Shown: positions 15,374 to 27,927, numbered from the stretch's first letter. The stretch: 54,426 bases of DNA from Pseudomonas sp. AOB-7 (GCF_003696305.1 NZ_RFFK01000015.1:20305-74730), one strand, 5' to 3'. A program made the numbers and translations. Notes: generated by a model from the letters alone, not told the origin.

Positions 15374-16768
15374 CTAATCAACCCGCTTAACTACCGGCGG
15401 CAACCAACGTCCATTCAGAGCCTGGGCCTCAGGCCAGTAGAGGCGCAGGTTCATGGTGAATTGCCCCTGCGCCGGAGTCGGCAACCAGTTTAACTCCTTA
15501 TCGTTACCTGGTGATTCTCGCTGGATATATATATCCAGCGAACCATCCGCATTAAGTTTCAACCCATCGCGATCATCAATCGAGTAACGGCCAATCGGGT
15601 TATCGGTGAAGAGCTGCCGCTCGTCATACATGGCCAGTGACCAGAATGCTTTCACAGGAGGGAGCTCACCCTTTTTGAAATGCAGCACATAGCGCCGGTC
15701 GCTCTGGAAAGGCTGACCGTCCGCATCCGCAAATGCGGTGGGATAGATGGCATCCTCGATTACGTTGGCCCCCAGCCCCGCATATGCGACCCCTGCGCGG
15801 CGGAGATAGTCGGCGCCATAGGTACCAATGGCCGTCATATTGATGCGCCAGCCATTGACAGACTGCCCTGACTGCCCAAACACATTTTCAATCAGCTCAA
15901 GCGCCGCAGCTGGTGCTGAAGTGATGGCATCCTGTACCACCGGCGAAGCAGCATCGAACTCGAAACCTGCACCGGGCTCGATACCAATCTTCTTGATACG
16001 ATCGAGTATGGGGTAATCATTGGCATGAGGAGGATTACTCTTTAGCAACTCGGCGAACTTCGTGAAAAATTGCCGCCCATCCATTCCCCTTACCTGCAAA
16101 GGCGGAGCGGTCATGTCCTGATTGTCCCGTACTACGCCGGGCACAGGCTTGTAAGGCTTTCCATATGCACTGAGAGGATATGCACGCATGCCGTTCTGAA
16201 AAGCATGCACAGCCGTATAGTCCGCTTTACCGTTAGTTTGCACTCGACCGATTATCAGCCCTGAATCGGTTGGACTGCGATACTCCCTGACGCCCTCCGG
16301 CAACGTACCATTCCACTTTGCACTGACAATGGCAAAACTTTGCGCCGCATTACCTGTCGTGCGGGTGCCTGGCGACATGAAAACATCCGTCCAGAAGTCC
16401 AGAACCTGCATCAGATAGTAACGACCATCGGATTCCGGAATCTCGATTATCAACGGCTCTTTACTAACGTCATAAGTAACGGCCGTGTAAAGCGTGTCGG
16501 CATTAGGCCGGACAACTACTGTGAAATTATGATCGGGGAAGCTTCGCGCATGGGTGAGCTGGTTTATCGGTGCGGCCAACCCCTTGGGCTCCAACACATT
16601 CGTGCTCACCTCCCGAGTTACTTGCATCAGCACCAGCGGATAAGCGTAGATGTAAGCGTCTCGCGCAATTTCACGAGCTTCTTCCCGGGACAGGGTCTGC
16701 TGGGCCTGGGCCATAAACGGCACTCCCAGCCCTGCCCCGCATGCGATCGCAAACAATAGGCTCTTCAT
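15374..16768 (-). CDS. DUF1254/DUF1214 family protein, exported (copy 1)
   Basis: The 464-residue protein starts with a signal peptide (MKSLLFAIACGAGLGVPFMAQA). The N-terminal half has the DUF1254 pattern (AREIARDAYIYAYPLVLMQVT, RPNADTLYTAVTYDVSKEP), the C-terminal half DUF1214 (YVLHFKKGELPPVKAFWSLAMYD, DIYIQRESPGNDKELNWLP). The family is exported and widespread in degraders of hydrocarbons and lipids, but its reaction is unproven. It follows the DUF1329 and DUF1302 genes on the same strand, after a terminator. A paralogue of 488 residues is at 31944-33410, sharing the segments YLQ/YIQ-ESPGxDKExNWLPxP and ANDYPILxR. Confidence 0.92.
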   Translation of the reverse strand: MKSLLFAIACGAGLGVPFMAQAQQTLSREEAREIARDAYIYAYPLVLMQVTREVSTNVLEPKGLAAPINQLTHARSFPDHNFTVVVRPNADTLYTAVTYDVSKEPLIIEIPESDGRYYLMQVLDFWTDVFMSPGTRTTGNAAQSFAIVSAKWNGTLPEGVREYRSPTDSGLIIGRVQTNGKADYTAVHAFQNGMRAYPLSAYGKPYKPVPGVVRDNQDMTAPPLQVRGMDGRQFFTKFAELLKSNPPHANDYPILDRIKKIGIEPGAGFEFDAASPVVQDAITSAPAAALELIENVFGQSGQSVNGWRINMTAIGTYGADYLRRAGVAYAGLGANVIEDAIYPTAFADADGQPFQSDRRYVLHFKKGELPPVKAFWSLAMYDERQLFTDNPIGRYSIDDRDGLKLNADGSLDIYIQRESPGNDKELNWLPTPAQGQFTMNLRLYWPEAQALNGRWLPPVVKRVD

Positions 16769-16910
16769 GTGTTCTCCTTAGTTTCGCAATATAACCGCCC
16801 TGTCGCCAGACAATGTCGCTCTGGAAAAGCCATAGACCGCTCCACACAGGTTGAAACGCCGCTAGGTGCTTAGGACTGCGAGCCCCGTTCTGCTGGATGA
16901 CTCGGGTTCA

Positions 16911-16941
16911 AAGAAAAGGCCGCCGAAAAGGGGCGGCGGCC
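16911..16941 (-). terminator. Rho-independent terminator of the DUF1302-DUF1329 operon
   Basis: Read on the minus strand, an 8-bp stem GGCCGCCG / CGGCGGCC (16941-16934 and 16925-16918) is followed by TTTTCTTT. It lies about 100 bp after the stop of the DUF1329 gene and upstream of the DUF1254 gene, separating the two transcripts. Confidence 0.82.
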
Positions 16942-17045
16942 CGAGCGCAATCTGCGCAGCTACAGAAAGTCAGAGCGTCGACACTGACTTTTCCGTCGTT
17001 CATTCAGTCGCACGGCTCGCCTGAGGCAGAGCCGCCCTGGCTTAA

Positions 17046-18413
17046 TTACCGAACGCCGGCCGTACGCAACGCCGCCGGGGTATATTCCTTGGCCGAAGCT
17101 TGGATACCGAATTTCACCCAGTTCTTTTCTTCGTTAATCATCCCGTAAACCCCGTAACGTCCCGAGATAAGGTCGTAGACGGCTTCGAATGCATACCAGG
17201 GCGTCTGTGCGTTGTACTCGTGAAGGTGCATGGCCTGGCCGACGCGCCACAACTGTCCGCGCCCGTCATACATTTCGGAAGCGACGATTGTCCAAGAGTC
17301 CTCGTCGATGTAGAAACGGCGCTTGGCATAGACGTGGCGCTTGTCCTTCTTCAAATCACCTTCGACCACCCAGACACGATGCAGCTCATAGCGCGCGAGG
17401 TCCTGATTGGTATGGCCGGACTGAAGAATGTCGGCGTACTTCAGGCTTGGAGATGCCAGCTTGTAGTTGTTGTAGGGGATATACACTTCCCTCTTGCCAA
17501 TCAGCGTCCAGTCGTAGCGATCCGGTGCGCCGTTGTACATATCGAAGTCATCCGAGGTACGCGTACCGTCAGCATTGGACCCGGGGCTGTCGTAGGCCAC
17601 CTGCGGAGCTCGACGCACACGGCGCTGTCCAGGGTTGTACTGCCATGCCATACGTGGCTCACGCACCTGGTCCAGGGTGTCATGCACCAGTAATACGTTG
17701 CCGGCCAAACGTGCCGGCGATGTAGTGACAGATTTAAAAACCAGGAGAGTATTCTCTCCCTTGTCTTGCGGCATATCCGCCAACCAGAACGGGAACGCGA
17801 CCTGATCGCGCATCCGCACGAGGGTGTAGTCGCCATTCTTCTGCGGGAAAGCATTGGTCGACTCTCGGAGCACGTTACCCCCCTTGTAACGAGTGATGTG
17901 GTTCCAGACCACCTCCAATCCATTGTTGGGAATGGGGAATGCAAAAACGCGGGACTCGGAAAACCCCTTAAGCCCGGTTCCGCCGTCAAGGAGCGAAACC
18001 TTCTCGGCACTGACGTGAGTGGCTGCGTAGATATCCTGAGGCATCCCTACACTGCGATGACTTGGGTAGACCGGCATCTTGAACGTACCGGGGTAACGCT
18101 TGAACATTGCCAGTTGGCCTTCCGCCAGCTTGTCCTTGTATTGCTCAGCATTCTGCGCAGTGATGACAAAAAGTGGCTTCTCCCCGGCATAGGGATCACC
18201 AAGGAAACCTTGGGCATCGACCGGTGCAGCATCCTTAGGCAGGCCGCCGGACCACTCGGGGATGCTGCCATCGGCGTTGCCCGCCTTCTCCGCCCCCATA
18301 GGGGTCAGGGTGGTGCCAAGTTTGGCCAGCTCCGTGGAGGAGGCAGCGGCAAACACGCAAGAGCCGAGCAAGGACAAAGTGAGAGCACTGAACAGCTGTA
18401 CAGTTTTTTTCAT
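17046..18413 (-). CDS. DUF1329 family protein, exported
   Basis: ATG at 18413 gives about 455 residues with a signal peptide (MKKTVQLFSALTLSLLGSCVFA). The family pattern is clear: LTPMGAEKAGNADGSIPEWSGG, LADMPQDKGENTLLVFKS, WQYNPGQRRVRRAPQVAYDSPG, DMYNGAPDRYDWTLIGKREVYIPYN, RRFYIDEDSWTIVASEMYDGRG. DUF1329 proteins are predicted to have a LolB/LolA-like lipid-binding fold and are nearly always paired with DUF1302, as here. A role in moving a hydrophobic substrate across the outer envelope is inferred. An upstream in-frame ATG at 18431 is possible, but the MKK start with its signal peptide is better. Confidence 0.93.
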   Translation of the reverse strand: MKKTVQLFSALTLSLLGSCVFAAASSTELAKLGTTLTPMGAEKAGNADGSIPEWSGGLPKDAAPVDAQGFLGDPYAGEKPLFVITAQNAEQYKDKLAEGQLAMFKRYPGTFKMPVYPSHRSVGMPQDIYAATHVSAEKVSLLDGGTGLKGFSESRVFAFPIPNNGLEVVWNHITRYKGGNVLRESTNAFPQKNGDYTLVRMRDQVAFPFWLADMPQDKGENTLLVFKSVTTSPARLAGNVLLVHDTLDQVREPRMAWQYNPGQRRVRRAPQVAYDSPGSNADGTRTSDDFDMYNGAPDRYDWTLIGKREVYIPYNNYKLASPSLKYADILQSGHTNQDLARYELHRVWVVEGDLKKDKRHVYAKRRFYIDEDSWTIVASEMYDGRGQLWRVGQAMHLHEYNAQTPWYAFEAVYDLISGRYGVYGMINEEKNWVKFGIQASAKEYTPAALRTAGVR

Positions 18414-18438
18414 AGCAACGGGTTCTCTCAAAGCAGAA

Positions 18439-20217
18439 TTAGAAGCTCACACCGACACTGAACGCCAAAAAGTCGCGATCAATCTGGTTGTTGTATTCGC
18501 CACCAAAGAAGTCGGTATAGGAGAGGCTAGCGGTGTAGACGCTGCGGTAGTCGGCATCGAGTCCGACGCTGATGGCCTTGGCCCCCTCGTTGAACGTTGG
18601 GCCATAACCATCGACGTCATGCGACCAGGCGACATTAGGCTTGAGGTTGATGCCGGCGATAACATTGCTGTACTCGAGGATGCCGCGAGCCCGATAGCCC
18701 CAAGATGTATGGGTGTAGAAACCGCCATCATGGGTCGGGCTGTAAGCTCCCGCCTCGGTGATTCGTCCGTAACGCAGTTCGCTGCGACGCTCCAGGCCAC
18801 CGATCTGCGTAGCCCCCAATTCACCCACCAGGATCAGGCGATCGGCGCCCATCACTCGCTCGAAGAAGTGCGTCAGGGTCGTCTGCACCTGAGTCACCTC
18901 CTTGCGCTTGTAGGCGCTCAGATCCTCGCTGGCAGTCGCCAACGCCCCCGGCAGGCCACCAGACAAGGCCCCGCCGATTACATGCAGCACCGGGCTATTG
19001 GTGGCATCTATGGCATTGAAGGCCAGCGGCATGTTGGGTCGATAGCTGATTTCACCCGACCAGGCCGTACCGCTGGGCAAAGTGGTGGCGAAGCTCGCAC
19101 CGTAAAGACGGATATCTTCGGGATACTCGAAGAAGTACTGACTGTTGCCCAGCAGCGAAGTCGGTCCCAGTGGTCCTATCAGCCCCCCCTGGGGAAGCCC
19201 CGCCGCCAGGCCAATATTTGCCGCGTCAGGAGTGGTAAAGCCCAGGTAAGGTAGGCGACTGTGGTAGTTCATGGCATACACGCCATACTCCGCCTGATCA
19301 CCCAGCCAGCGCAGGGCCAAACCCCATTGCCCGCTGTCACGGGCATCGCGGTCCCCTCCACGTGGAACAATCAGTCCCTCCGACTTGATCGTGACTCCCA
19401 TCAGATCGGCAAAAGGCATCAATCCGGCAACCGCCGGCGGCGTGCCGACGGTGAAGTTGTCATCACACCCATCGGCAATGGTGTCTGAGCCGAAGAAGGT
19501 TCCACAGTTGTCAACGACCGTCTGCTCCCAATCCAGCTGATAGAAGGCTTCAGCAGAAAGTTGGTCGGAAATGCCCTGAGAAACGAACAGCATGTTGACC
19601 GGGATCAAACCCTCCTTGATCTCCGCGCCTGGTCGACGAAAAGCAGCAACGTCAATGGGATTGATGGAGTTGATGCTATTGCCGATGAAGGTGCTTTCGC
19701 CCCAACTGACGACCTGCTTGCCCAGGCGCACGCTGCCAGGAAGGTCATCGATGCTGTAGTTGTGGTAGATAAAGGCGTCGAGCAGCTCTGCACCCGAGGA
19801 TTGTGCCCCTACCTTGCGATTGTGATCATCGATGTCCTTATGCGGACGGTTCTCGTCCTTCAGTTCGAAGTCGTACCAGTACTTGCCTCGCAAGAACACA
19901 CCGGTATCGCCGTACTTCAGTTCCAAGTCATGAATGCCCTTGAAAATCTTCGAGAAGGTTTCCCCCTTCTTGAAGTTCAGGCGCCCATCGTCGTTGGCCG
20001 AAGCAGCGGTCTTTCCGCCGTTGGTTGCACCGACCAGATCCGGATCGGCACCACGCATCGACCAGCTGGCACCTAGAGAGAGCGAAGAGTCCAGTTGGCC
20101 TTCAATTTCTCCAATATTGAAAGTGACCGCCTGCGCAGAGGGGGCTGCGATCCCCAGGGTGATAGCGACAGCTAGCGGTCTTGGCAGGATGGATCCGGGC
20201 CATATTGTTTTTGTCAT
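18439..20217 (-). CDS. DUF1302 family outer-membrane protein
   Basis: From the ATG at 20217 the protein has 592 residues, starting with a signal peptide (MTKTIWPGSILPRPLAVAIT to SAQA). The DUF1302 pattern is clear (TFNIGEIEGQLDSSLSLGASW, FLRGKYWYDFELKDENR, GKQVVSWGESTFIGNSIN) and the protein ends YNNQIDRDFLAFSVGVSF with a terminal Phe, as outer-membrane beta-barrels do. It is first in the operon with DUF1329 (25-bp gap). The open frame continues 47 codons upstream without start signals. In other pseudomonads such pairs are induced by long-chain alcohols, sterols or terpenoids; a hydrophobic-substrate channel is the best guess. Confidence 0.92.
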   Translation of the reverse strand: MTKTIWPGSILPRPLAVAITLGIAAPSAQAVTFNIGEIEGQLDSSLSLGASWSMRGADPDLVGATNGGKTAASANDDGRLNFKKGETFSKIFKGIHDLELKYGDTGVFLRGKYWYDFELKDENRPHKDIDDHNRKVGAQSSGAELLDAFIYHNYSIDDLPGSVRLGKQVVSWGESTFIGNSINSINPIDVAAFRRPGAEIKEGLIPVNMLFVSQGISDQLSAEAFYQLDWEQTVVDNCGTFFGSDTIADGCDDNFTVGTPPAVAGLMPFADLMGVTIKSEGLIVPRGGDRDARDSGQWGLALRWLGDQAEYGVYAMNYHSRLPYLGFTTPDAANIGLAAGLPQGGLIGPLGPTSLLGNSQYFFEYPEDIRLYGASFATTLPSGTAWSGEISYRPNMPLAFNAIDATNSPVLHVIGGALSGGLPGALATASEDLSAYKRKEVTQVQTTLTHFFERVMGADRLILVGELGATQIGGLERRSELRYGRITEAGAYSPTHDGGFYTHTSWGYRARGILEYSNVIAGINLKPNVAWSHDVDGYGPTFNEGAKAISVGLDADYRSVYTASLSYTDFFGGEYNNQIDRDFLAFSVGVSF

Positions 20218-21030
20218 GTGGCTCTCCGTAATGGAATATGAGGTTGCCTTGAGCAGTGTCTGGGGCCTTGTGTAATTGCAAGAGAGCCCGACACCCTGCT
20301 CACTAGCCGCGAGCAACCGGTTAAGTGGAGCCGAACGGCCTGAACCGTGTCCCGCCACCAGAAACTGGAGTCAGGTTGATACCAATCCAGACGCGAGGGG
20401 ACTGCCCGGCTATCAGTTGTACGCCCGACCTCGCGATGGTTCTGGATATATCACGCCAATGTTTTATCATTTCGCGCCACACCTGGAGTACTTCAGGCAT
20501 GTGACATCCTTACTCCGAGCATCTCAACCAAGCTGGAAAACGCGGACGCAAGGGAATAGCGCTTCAGTGCCAAACGCCTGATTCAATATCGGAAGGCAGG
20601 ACATGCTGTGAAATAGCGTGAAACGCCCGCTTTCCTGGCGTCGTCCCGGAACGCACCCAACCGGTCATCAACGGGCCATGACCGGTCGTTACAGCGGGAC
20701 TTGGCGTGAGCGGTGTACCGTATTGCTGTAGAGTCGATGTATTTCTATGCTGAGGCCTGATCGCGCTAACCGAGGAGATCGGTTGATCATGGCCCGATCT
20801 CACTGGCGTCCAGAAATTCGACGTAATTTCCGGTATCGCTCCCCCAGCTAAGCCCCACATTCGAAGTACACAAGCATCAGGGGAATACTGCCTTCGCTAT
20901 CCACCGTAAAACTTGACAGGCCCCGCCAGCAACTTGTCATTTCAAGGCCTGACTCTTACCTTCAGTACATCGGCCTCATCTCATAACGAGGCGAACTGAC
21001 TTACGGCTGACAACGGCAGCGCTCCGGGTA
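20218..21030. other. Divergent regulatory region between DUF1302 operon and LuxR gene
   Basis: About 810 bp without a supported gene. It separates the DUF1302/DUF1329 operon from the large LuxR-type regulator and is the likely place for its operators. A TTGACA at 20918-20923 is a possible -35 element for the regulator gene. No clear repeats or terminators were found. Confidence 0.45.
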
Positions 21031-23751
21031 TTGATTACCAATCATGACCGCCGCGTAGTTCTACCTTATGATGCTCCGCGACCAAACACAGGGCTGGACG
21101 TGTTTAGAACATTGCTCAAACTGAACAAACTGCGCCCTCCCTTCTTGCCGGTGGCAATCATTGATCGACCGCATTTGCTACGACAGCTGAATGAATCGAT
21201 CGAGCGCGACTGCTTACTAACCCTGCTAAGTACACCTCTCGGCTATGGCAAGACCACACTGCTCGCCCAGTATGCGATCGGCCTCACCACCCCCTGGGCC
21301 TGGCTTCGCTGCGAAAACAGCGATAACACGCCCTACAACTTGCTTCTGCATCTGCGCCAGGCCATCGGCGTGCAGCAGCAACCGCCCCCTCCTACGGCAG
21401 CTGCCGAGACACAGATGTGGGCCGAGATCATCGAGTGCCTGGAGCGCAAGAACGAGCGCTTTACCCTGTTCTTCGACGACCTGCAGCATATCCGCTCGCG
21501 TTCAGCATGCCGCTATCTGAACGAGCTTCTACGCCATCCGCCAATTGGTTTACATATCCTCGCGGCCAGTGAAGGCGTGCCCAATTTGGCACTCAGCCAC
21601 CTGCACCGCGACCGTCGCCTGAACGTTCTGGGAATACGCCACTTCACTCTGGATAGCGGGGAGGTCCACGCGCTCGCTACCGCGCACGGGCACTCGCTCA
21701 ATAGCGACGCAAACTATCTGCTGCGCGCAACCTGCGAAGGCTGGATCAGCGGCGTGCTCCTCAGCTTCCCCAAAGATGCTGAGCAACCACTAGACCCAAC
21801 GAACCAGATGCAGGTGCAAAGGTTTAATGCTCTGGTTACCCAGTTCTTCGAAGAGGAAGTACTGCGCTCCTTGTCTATACCGATGCGGTTATTCCTCAAA
21901 AGCCTGGCCGTGGTCAACGCCTACGATGCGGAACTCGCCGTCCATCTCAGCGGCCGCAACGATGCCAGGGCACTGATCCACCAACTACAGCGCCAAGACC
22001 TGTTCATTCAGCAACACGGCAATGAGCGCCTGAAGTACCGCCTGCACCCGCTACTGCGCCAGACGCTCTACCGGCGATTTCGTCAGGACGATCCAGATAA
22101 CCTGAATCAGCTACATCAACGAGCGGCCCATTGGTTGCTGCAACATGAGTGCTATGCAGAAGCCATCTATCAGCTCGGCAGAGGGCGCGACTTCAACAGC
22201 CTGTTGACCGCCATCGAGCGACACAGTTTCGACCTGCTGCGCGAAGGCAAAATCGACGCGCTGGTTGACTTCTTTGCCGATATCCCCGGGCAAGGCGCCG
22301 ACGATCATTTCACGCTGGCGATTACCGAGGCCAGCACAGTCATAGTCACCAATGACATCCCGCGGGCGACCGCCAGTTTGCGTCGCCTCCAACGACTGCT
22401 CCGGCACCAGATGCTGCCCGAACGACGAAGCGAACGGGCGCACCAGACCCTGGCCTTCCTGCGCAGTCGCCTGGCCTTTCTCGGTGGCAACTTCGCTCAT
22501 GGCATAGCGTTGGTGACGCAGGCTCTGGAGCGCTATACGCAGATCAATGCAGCCACCGCCGTGCTGCTGTTCAACCGCGCCTCCTGTTTTTTCGCCTTAG
22601 GGCAATTGCAGCAGGCTCGACGCGACACCGAACGCGCGCTGAATGTGCTCGAGACCCTCGGTTTCAGCGGCTACATCAACCTACTCCACCTACAACTCGG
22701 CCTGATCGAACTTGCGCAGGGACAGACTGCTCGCGCCGATGAGCGCTTCGCCAATCTCGTTCGACAGCTCGCCACCGCTGCGCCACACGGCTTCTACAAC
22801 CTGTTCCAGCATCTCGGACAGAGCGTCGTGCTATTGCTGCAGAATCAACTGCCACAGGCCTGCAAGCAGTTGGCTCAGGCTGAAGCCATAGCCCTTGAGG
22901 CGCCACACAGCGCTGCCCTGCCCTGGGTCCTGCATCATCAGGCCATGTGCCTGTCAGCTCAGGGCCAGACACACCAAGCGCGACTGCACTGGGACGAGGC
23001 GAGGCGCCTAGCCGGGCAATTCAAGCTGTTCGCCGTCTACCGGCTGAGCGGTGCATGGCGCGTACGCTTGGCGGTTCTCGAACGCGACCACGACTTTATC
23101 CACCACTGGTTTGAAGAGTGGCACCGGTGTCGGGGTCGGTGTCCAGACCAGTCCATGCCCGAAGAATGGCTAGCCTACGCATGGGTACAGCGCCATCTGG
23201 GCCAGCGCACCGTCGCGAATAAAGTCTCCAGCGACTTGCATGCGCTGGCCACCGCCGAGGACAATCAGCAGCTGCACATAGAGCTATACCTTCTGGATAC
23301 CTACCTTCGTCTGGACGAAGCGGATCGCTCGGCGGCACTGCTGACCTTGGAGTCAGCAGTACAACTCGCAAGCCGTAATGGGTTCGGCCAGTTGCTGACA
23401 CTAGAGGGGCGTCACTTGGGTGATCTACTACGCCAATTGGCTTCGCCATCGTTTCGTCGCCAGAACAGCCTAGAGCAGCCCTTGCCAGCACGCGAGAAAC
23501 TCGCCGAGCTGCTCCATCTGCTGGTAGCACACGGCAGCACCAACCAACCACTGTTCGACCCCCTCACCCGCCGAGAGCAAGATGTTCTGCGCCGCATGGC
23601 CGAAGGCCAAGGCAACCAGCTAATCGCCGACGCCCTGTATATCAGTCTGAGCACGGTAAAGACCCATATCAATAATCTGTTCCGCAAGCTCGATGCCGTG
23701 GATCGAGAAGGTGCACTGCAAACGGCGCGAGAGCTGAAGCTGCTGAGCTGA
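21031..23751 (+). CDS. LuxR-family regulator of the MalT (LAL) type
   Basis: The 906-residue protein is a large ATP-binding LuxR regulator. Walker A is TPLGYGKT near residues 68-75 and a Walker B-like LFFDDLQHI near 150. The middle is a run of TPR-like helices, and residues about 845-900 are a LuxR HTH (LTRREQDVLRRMAEGQ, SLSTVKTHINNLFRKL). MalT-like proteins sense a ligand, oligomerise with ATP and activate promoters. Flanked by DUF1302/DUF1329 (divergent) and the beta-oxidation genes (downstream), it most likely activates both. The start is uncertain: TTG at 21031 or GTG at 21100; neither has a strong ribosome-binding site. Confidence 0.9.
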   Translation: MITNHDRRVVLPYDAPRPNTGLDVFRTLLKLNKLRPPFLPVAIIDRPHLLRQLNESIERDCLLTLLSTPLGYGKTTLLAQYAIGLTTPWAWLRCENSDNTPYNLLLHLRQAIGVQQQPPPPTAAAETQMWAEIIECLERKNERFTLFFDDLQHIRSRSACRYLNELLRHPPIGLHILAASEGVPNLALSHLHRDRRLNVLGIRHFTLDSGEVHALATAHGHSLNSDANYLLRATCEGWISGVLLSFPKDAEQPLDPTNQMQVQRFNALVTQFFEEEVLRSLSIPMRLFLKSLAVVNAYDAELAVHLSGRNDARALIHQLQRQDLFIQQHGNERLKYRLHPLLRQTLYRRFRQDDPDNLNQLHQRAAHWLLQHECYAEAIYQLGRGRDFNSLLTAIERHSFDLLREGKIDALVDFFADIPGQGADDHFTLAITEASTVIVTNDIPRATASLRRLQRLLRHQMLPERRSERAHQTLAFLRSRLAFLGGNFAHGIALVTQALERYTQINAATAVLLFNRASCFFALGQLQQARRDTERALNVLETLGFSGYINLLHLQLGLIELAQGQTARADERFANLVRQLATAAPHGFYNLFQHLGQSVVLLLQNQLPQACKQLAQAEAIALEAPHSAALPWVLHHQAMCLSAQGQTHQARLHWDEARRLAGQFKLFAVYRLSGAWRVRLAVLERDHDFIHHWFEEWHRCRGRCPDQSMPEEWLAYAWVQRHLGQRTVANKVSSDLHALATAEDNQQLHIELYLLDTYLRLDEADRSAALLTLESAVQLASRNGFGQLLTLEGRHLGDLLRQLASPSFRRQNSLEQPLPAREKLAELLHLLVAHGSTNQPLFDPLTRREQDVLRRMAEGQGNQLIADALYISLSTVKTHINNLFRKLDAVDREGALQTARELKLLS

Positions 23752-23884
23752 CTACCGAGGGTAGGGAAGCCAATCCCTGCCATCTCCACCCCCCTCCCTC
23801 CCAATATCCACCCGTGGTTGGACGCGCCCAACCGTCTCCCCTTGCTACAAAGCCGCCTCGTCCCTCTAGTCGAACGAGAACACC

Positions 23885-25687
23885 ATGACCGACCAGTTGC
23901 TCAACGACCGCGATCTGAGCTTTCAACTGTACGAGATGCTCGACACCGAGGCCCTGCTACAGCGACCGCGCTATGCCGAGCATGACCGCGCAGTACTCGA
24001 TGCCACGCTGAACACAGCCAGGGAGATCGCCGCCCAGTATTTCGCACCGCACAATCAGAAAGGTGATGCGAACGAGCCGACCTTCGACGGTGAGAAGGTC
24101 ACCCTCATTCCCGAAACCAAGGTCGCCTGGGATGCCTTCGCCGCAGCAGGCTTCATGGCTGCACATCACGATTACCAGGACGGCGGCCTGCAATTGCCGG
24201 AAGTTGTTCTGCGCGCGTGCATGGCCTATTTCAACGCGGCGAACATCGCCACTGTCGGCTACTCCTTCCTCAGCATCGCTGCCGCCAACCTGGTGAAGAG
24301 CTTCGCCAGCACCGAACTGCGTCAGCGCTTCCTGCCGCCGATGCTCGACGGCCGATTCAGCGGCACCATGGCGATGACCGAGCCAGGTCAAGGCTCGGCC
24401 CTCGGCGACCTGCGCACCAGCGCGCGACAGGCCGGTGACGGCAGCTATCGCATCAGCGGCAGCAAGATGTTCATCTCAGGCGGAGACCACGAGCTGAGCG
24501 AAAATATCGTGCACATGGTTCTCGCCCGCATCGAAGGCGCAGCGCCTGGGGTCAAGGGCATATCGTTGTTCCTTGTGCCCAAGCACCTGGTCAATGACGA
24601 TGGCAGCCTAGGTGCGCGCAATGATGTGGCGCTGGCCGGTCTGTTGCACAAGATGGGCTATCGCAACACCACCTCCACCGTTCTCAACTTCGGCGAAAAG
24701 CAAGGTGCTGTTGGATATCTGGTCGGAGAAGCCGGCAAGGGCCTCGCTTACATGTTCCAGATGATGAACGAGGCACGTATCGGGGTAGGCCTGGGCGCTG
24801 CCAGCCTGGGCTACCAGAGCTACTTACACGCCCTCCACTATGCCCGCGAGCGGCCACAAGGCCGCCTGCCCGGCAACAAGAGCCCCGCAACCCCACAAGT
24901 GCATATCGTCGAACACGCCGACGTACGACGTATGTTGCTGCAGCAGAAGGTATATGCCGAAGGCAGCCTGGCGCTGTGCCTGTATGCCAGTACCCTGGTA
25001 GAAGACACTCATACCGCACCTGACGACGAGCAACGCCATCGAGCGGCCGAATTGCTCGACTTGCTCACTCCAGTGGTCAAGTCATGGCCGTCACGCTATG
25101 CCCTGCTCGCATCGGAGATCGGCATCCAAGTGCTGGGGGGCTCCGGCTACACCCGCGAGTACATGCTTGAGCAACTATATCGAGACAACCGGCTCAACCA
25201 GATTCATGAGGGCACCGAAGGCATACAGGCCATCGACCTTCTTGCACGCAAGCTCGGTCCACGCGGAGGAGACGGCTACCCGCTATTGCTGGCCGAGATC
25301 GGAGCCAGCTTGAGCGAGGCTGCCAACGATAAACGCTGCACCTTACTTGGCACTGCTTTACGTAGCGCATTGCAGATCGTCGAGCGGGTCACCGCCGAGC
25401 AGCAGGCCCAGGTTGCCGCCGACGCAGATCTCGGCCTGAGCAACGCCACCGCCTATCTCGATCTGTTCGGCAAGCTGGTGCTCGGCTGGATCTGGCTGCG
25501 TCAGGCGCTGGTCGCCAGTAGGGCGCTGAGCGCAGGCGCAGCGGGCAGCGACGCGGATTTCTACCAGGGCAAGCTGCAGGCCGCGCGCTACTTCATGGAC
25601 TGGGAGCTGGCTGGCCTGGAGGGTCAGGCCCGACTACTCGGAGATGGCAATCGAGTCTGCTTCGACATGCAGAACGCCTGGTTCTAA
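23885..25687 (+). CDS. Acyl-CoA dehydrogenase, 600-residue type (second copy)
   Basis: The 600-residue FAD enzyme shows MAMTEPGQGSALGDLRTSA (FAD/substrate loop), ISGSKMFISGGDHE, and IQVLGGSGYTREYMLEQLYR followed by HEGTEGIQAIDLLARKL with the catalytic Glu in HEGT. It has the C-terminal extension of the DmdC/FadE-like class. It oxidises an acyl-CoA in the first step of beta-oxidation. It starts the catabolic operon (next gene 124 bp downstream) right after the LuxR regulator. It is a paralogue of the enzyme at 8511, moderately diverged. Confidence 0.94.
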   Translation: MTDQLLNDRDLSFQLYEMLDTEALLQRPRYAEHDRAVLDATLNTAREIAAQYFAPHNQKGDANEPTFDGEKVTLIPETKVAWDAFAAAGFMAAHHDYQDGGLQLPEVVLRACMAYFNAANIATVGYSFLSIAAANLVKSFASTELRQRFLPPMLDGRFSGTMAMTEPGQGSALGDLRTSARQAGDGSYRISGSKMFISGGDHELSENIVHMVLARIEGAAPGVKGISLFLVPKHLVNDDGSLGARNDVALAGLLHKMGYRNTTSTVLNFGEKQGAVGYLVGEAGKGLAYMFQMMNEARIGVGLGAASLGYQSYLHALHYARERPQGRLPGNKSPATPQVHIVEHADVRRMLLQQKVYAEGSLALCLYASTLVEDTHTAPDDEQRHRAAELLDLLTPVVKSWPSRYALLASEIGIQVLGGSGYTREYMLEQLYRDNRLNQIHEGTEGIQAIDLLARKLGPRGGDGYPLLLAEIGASLSEAANDKRCTLLGTALRSALQIVERVTAEQQAQVAADADLGLSNATAYLDLFGKLVLGWIWLRQALVASRALSAGAAGSDADFYQGKLQAARYFMDWELAGLEGQARLLGDGNRVCFDMQNAWF

Positions 25688-25811
25688 CGCCCCCTCCCCC
25701 GCTCACTAGTTGCAGCACTCAGCAAGCCGAATCGACTGCATACGAAGGGCGGAAGCGAGGAACAGCTTCTTCAGGCAGACGCCACCTAACCCTTAATGAT
25801 CAGGAGCCATT

Positions 25812-27917
<2,106 letters not shown>

Positions 27918-27927
27918 GCCTGATCCT

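Noticed and set aside
20560..20585. Sigma-54 promoter for the DUF1302 operon
   Set aside because: A TGGCAC word is present on the minus strand but the GC of the -12 element is at the wrong distance.
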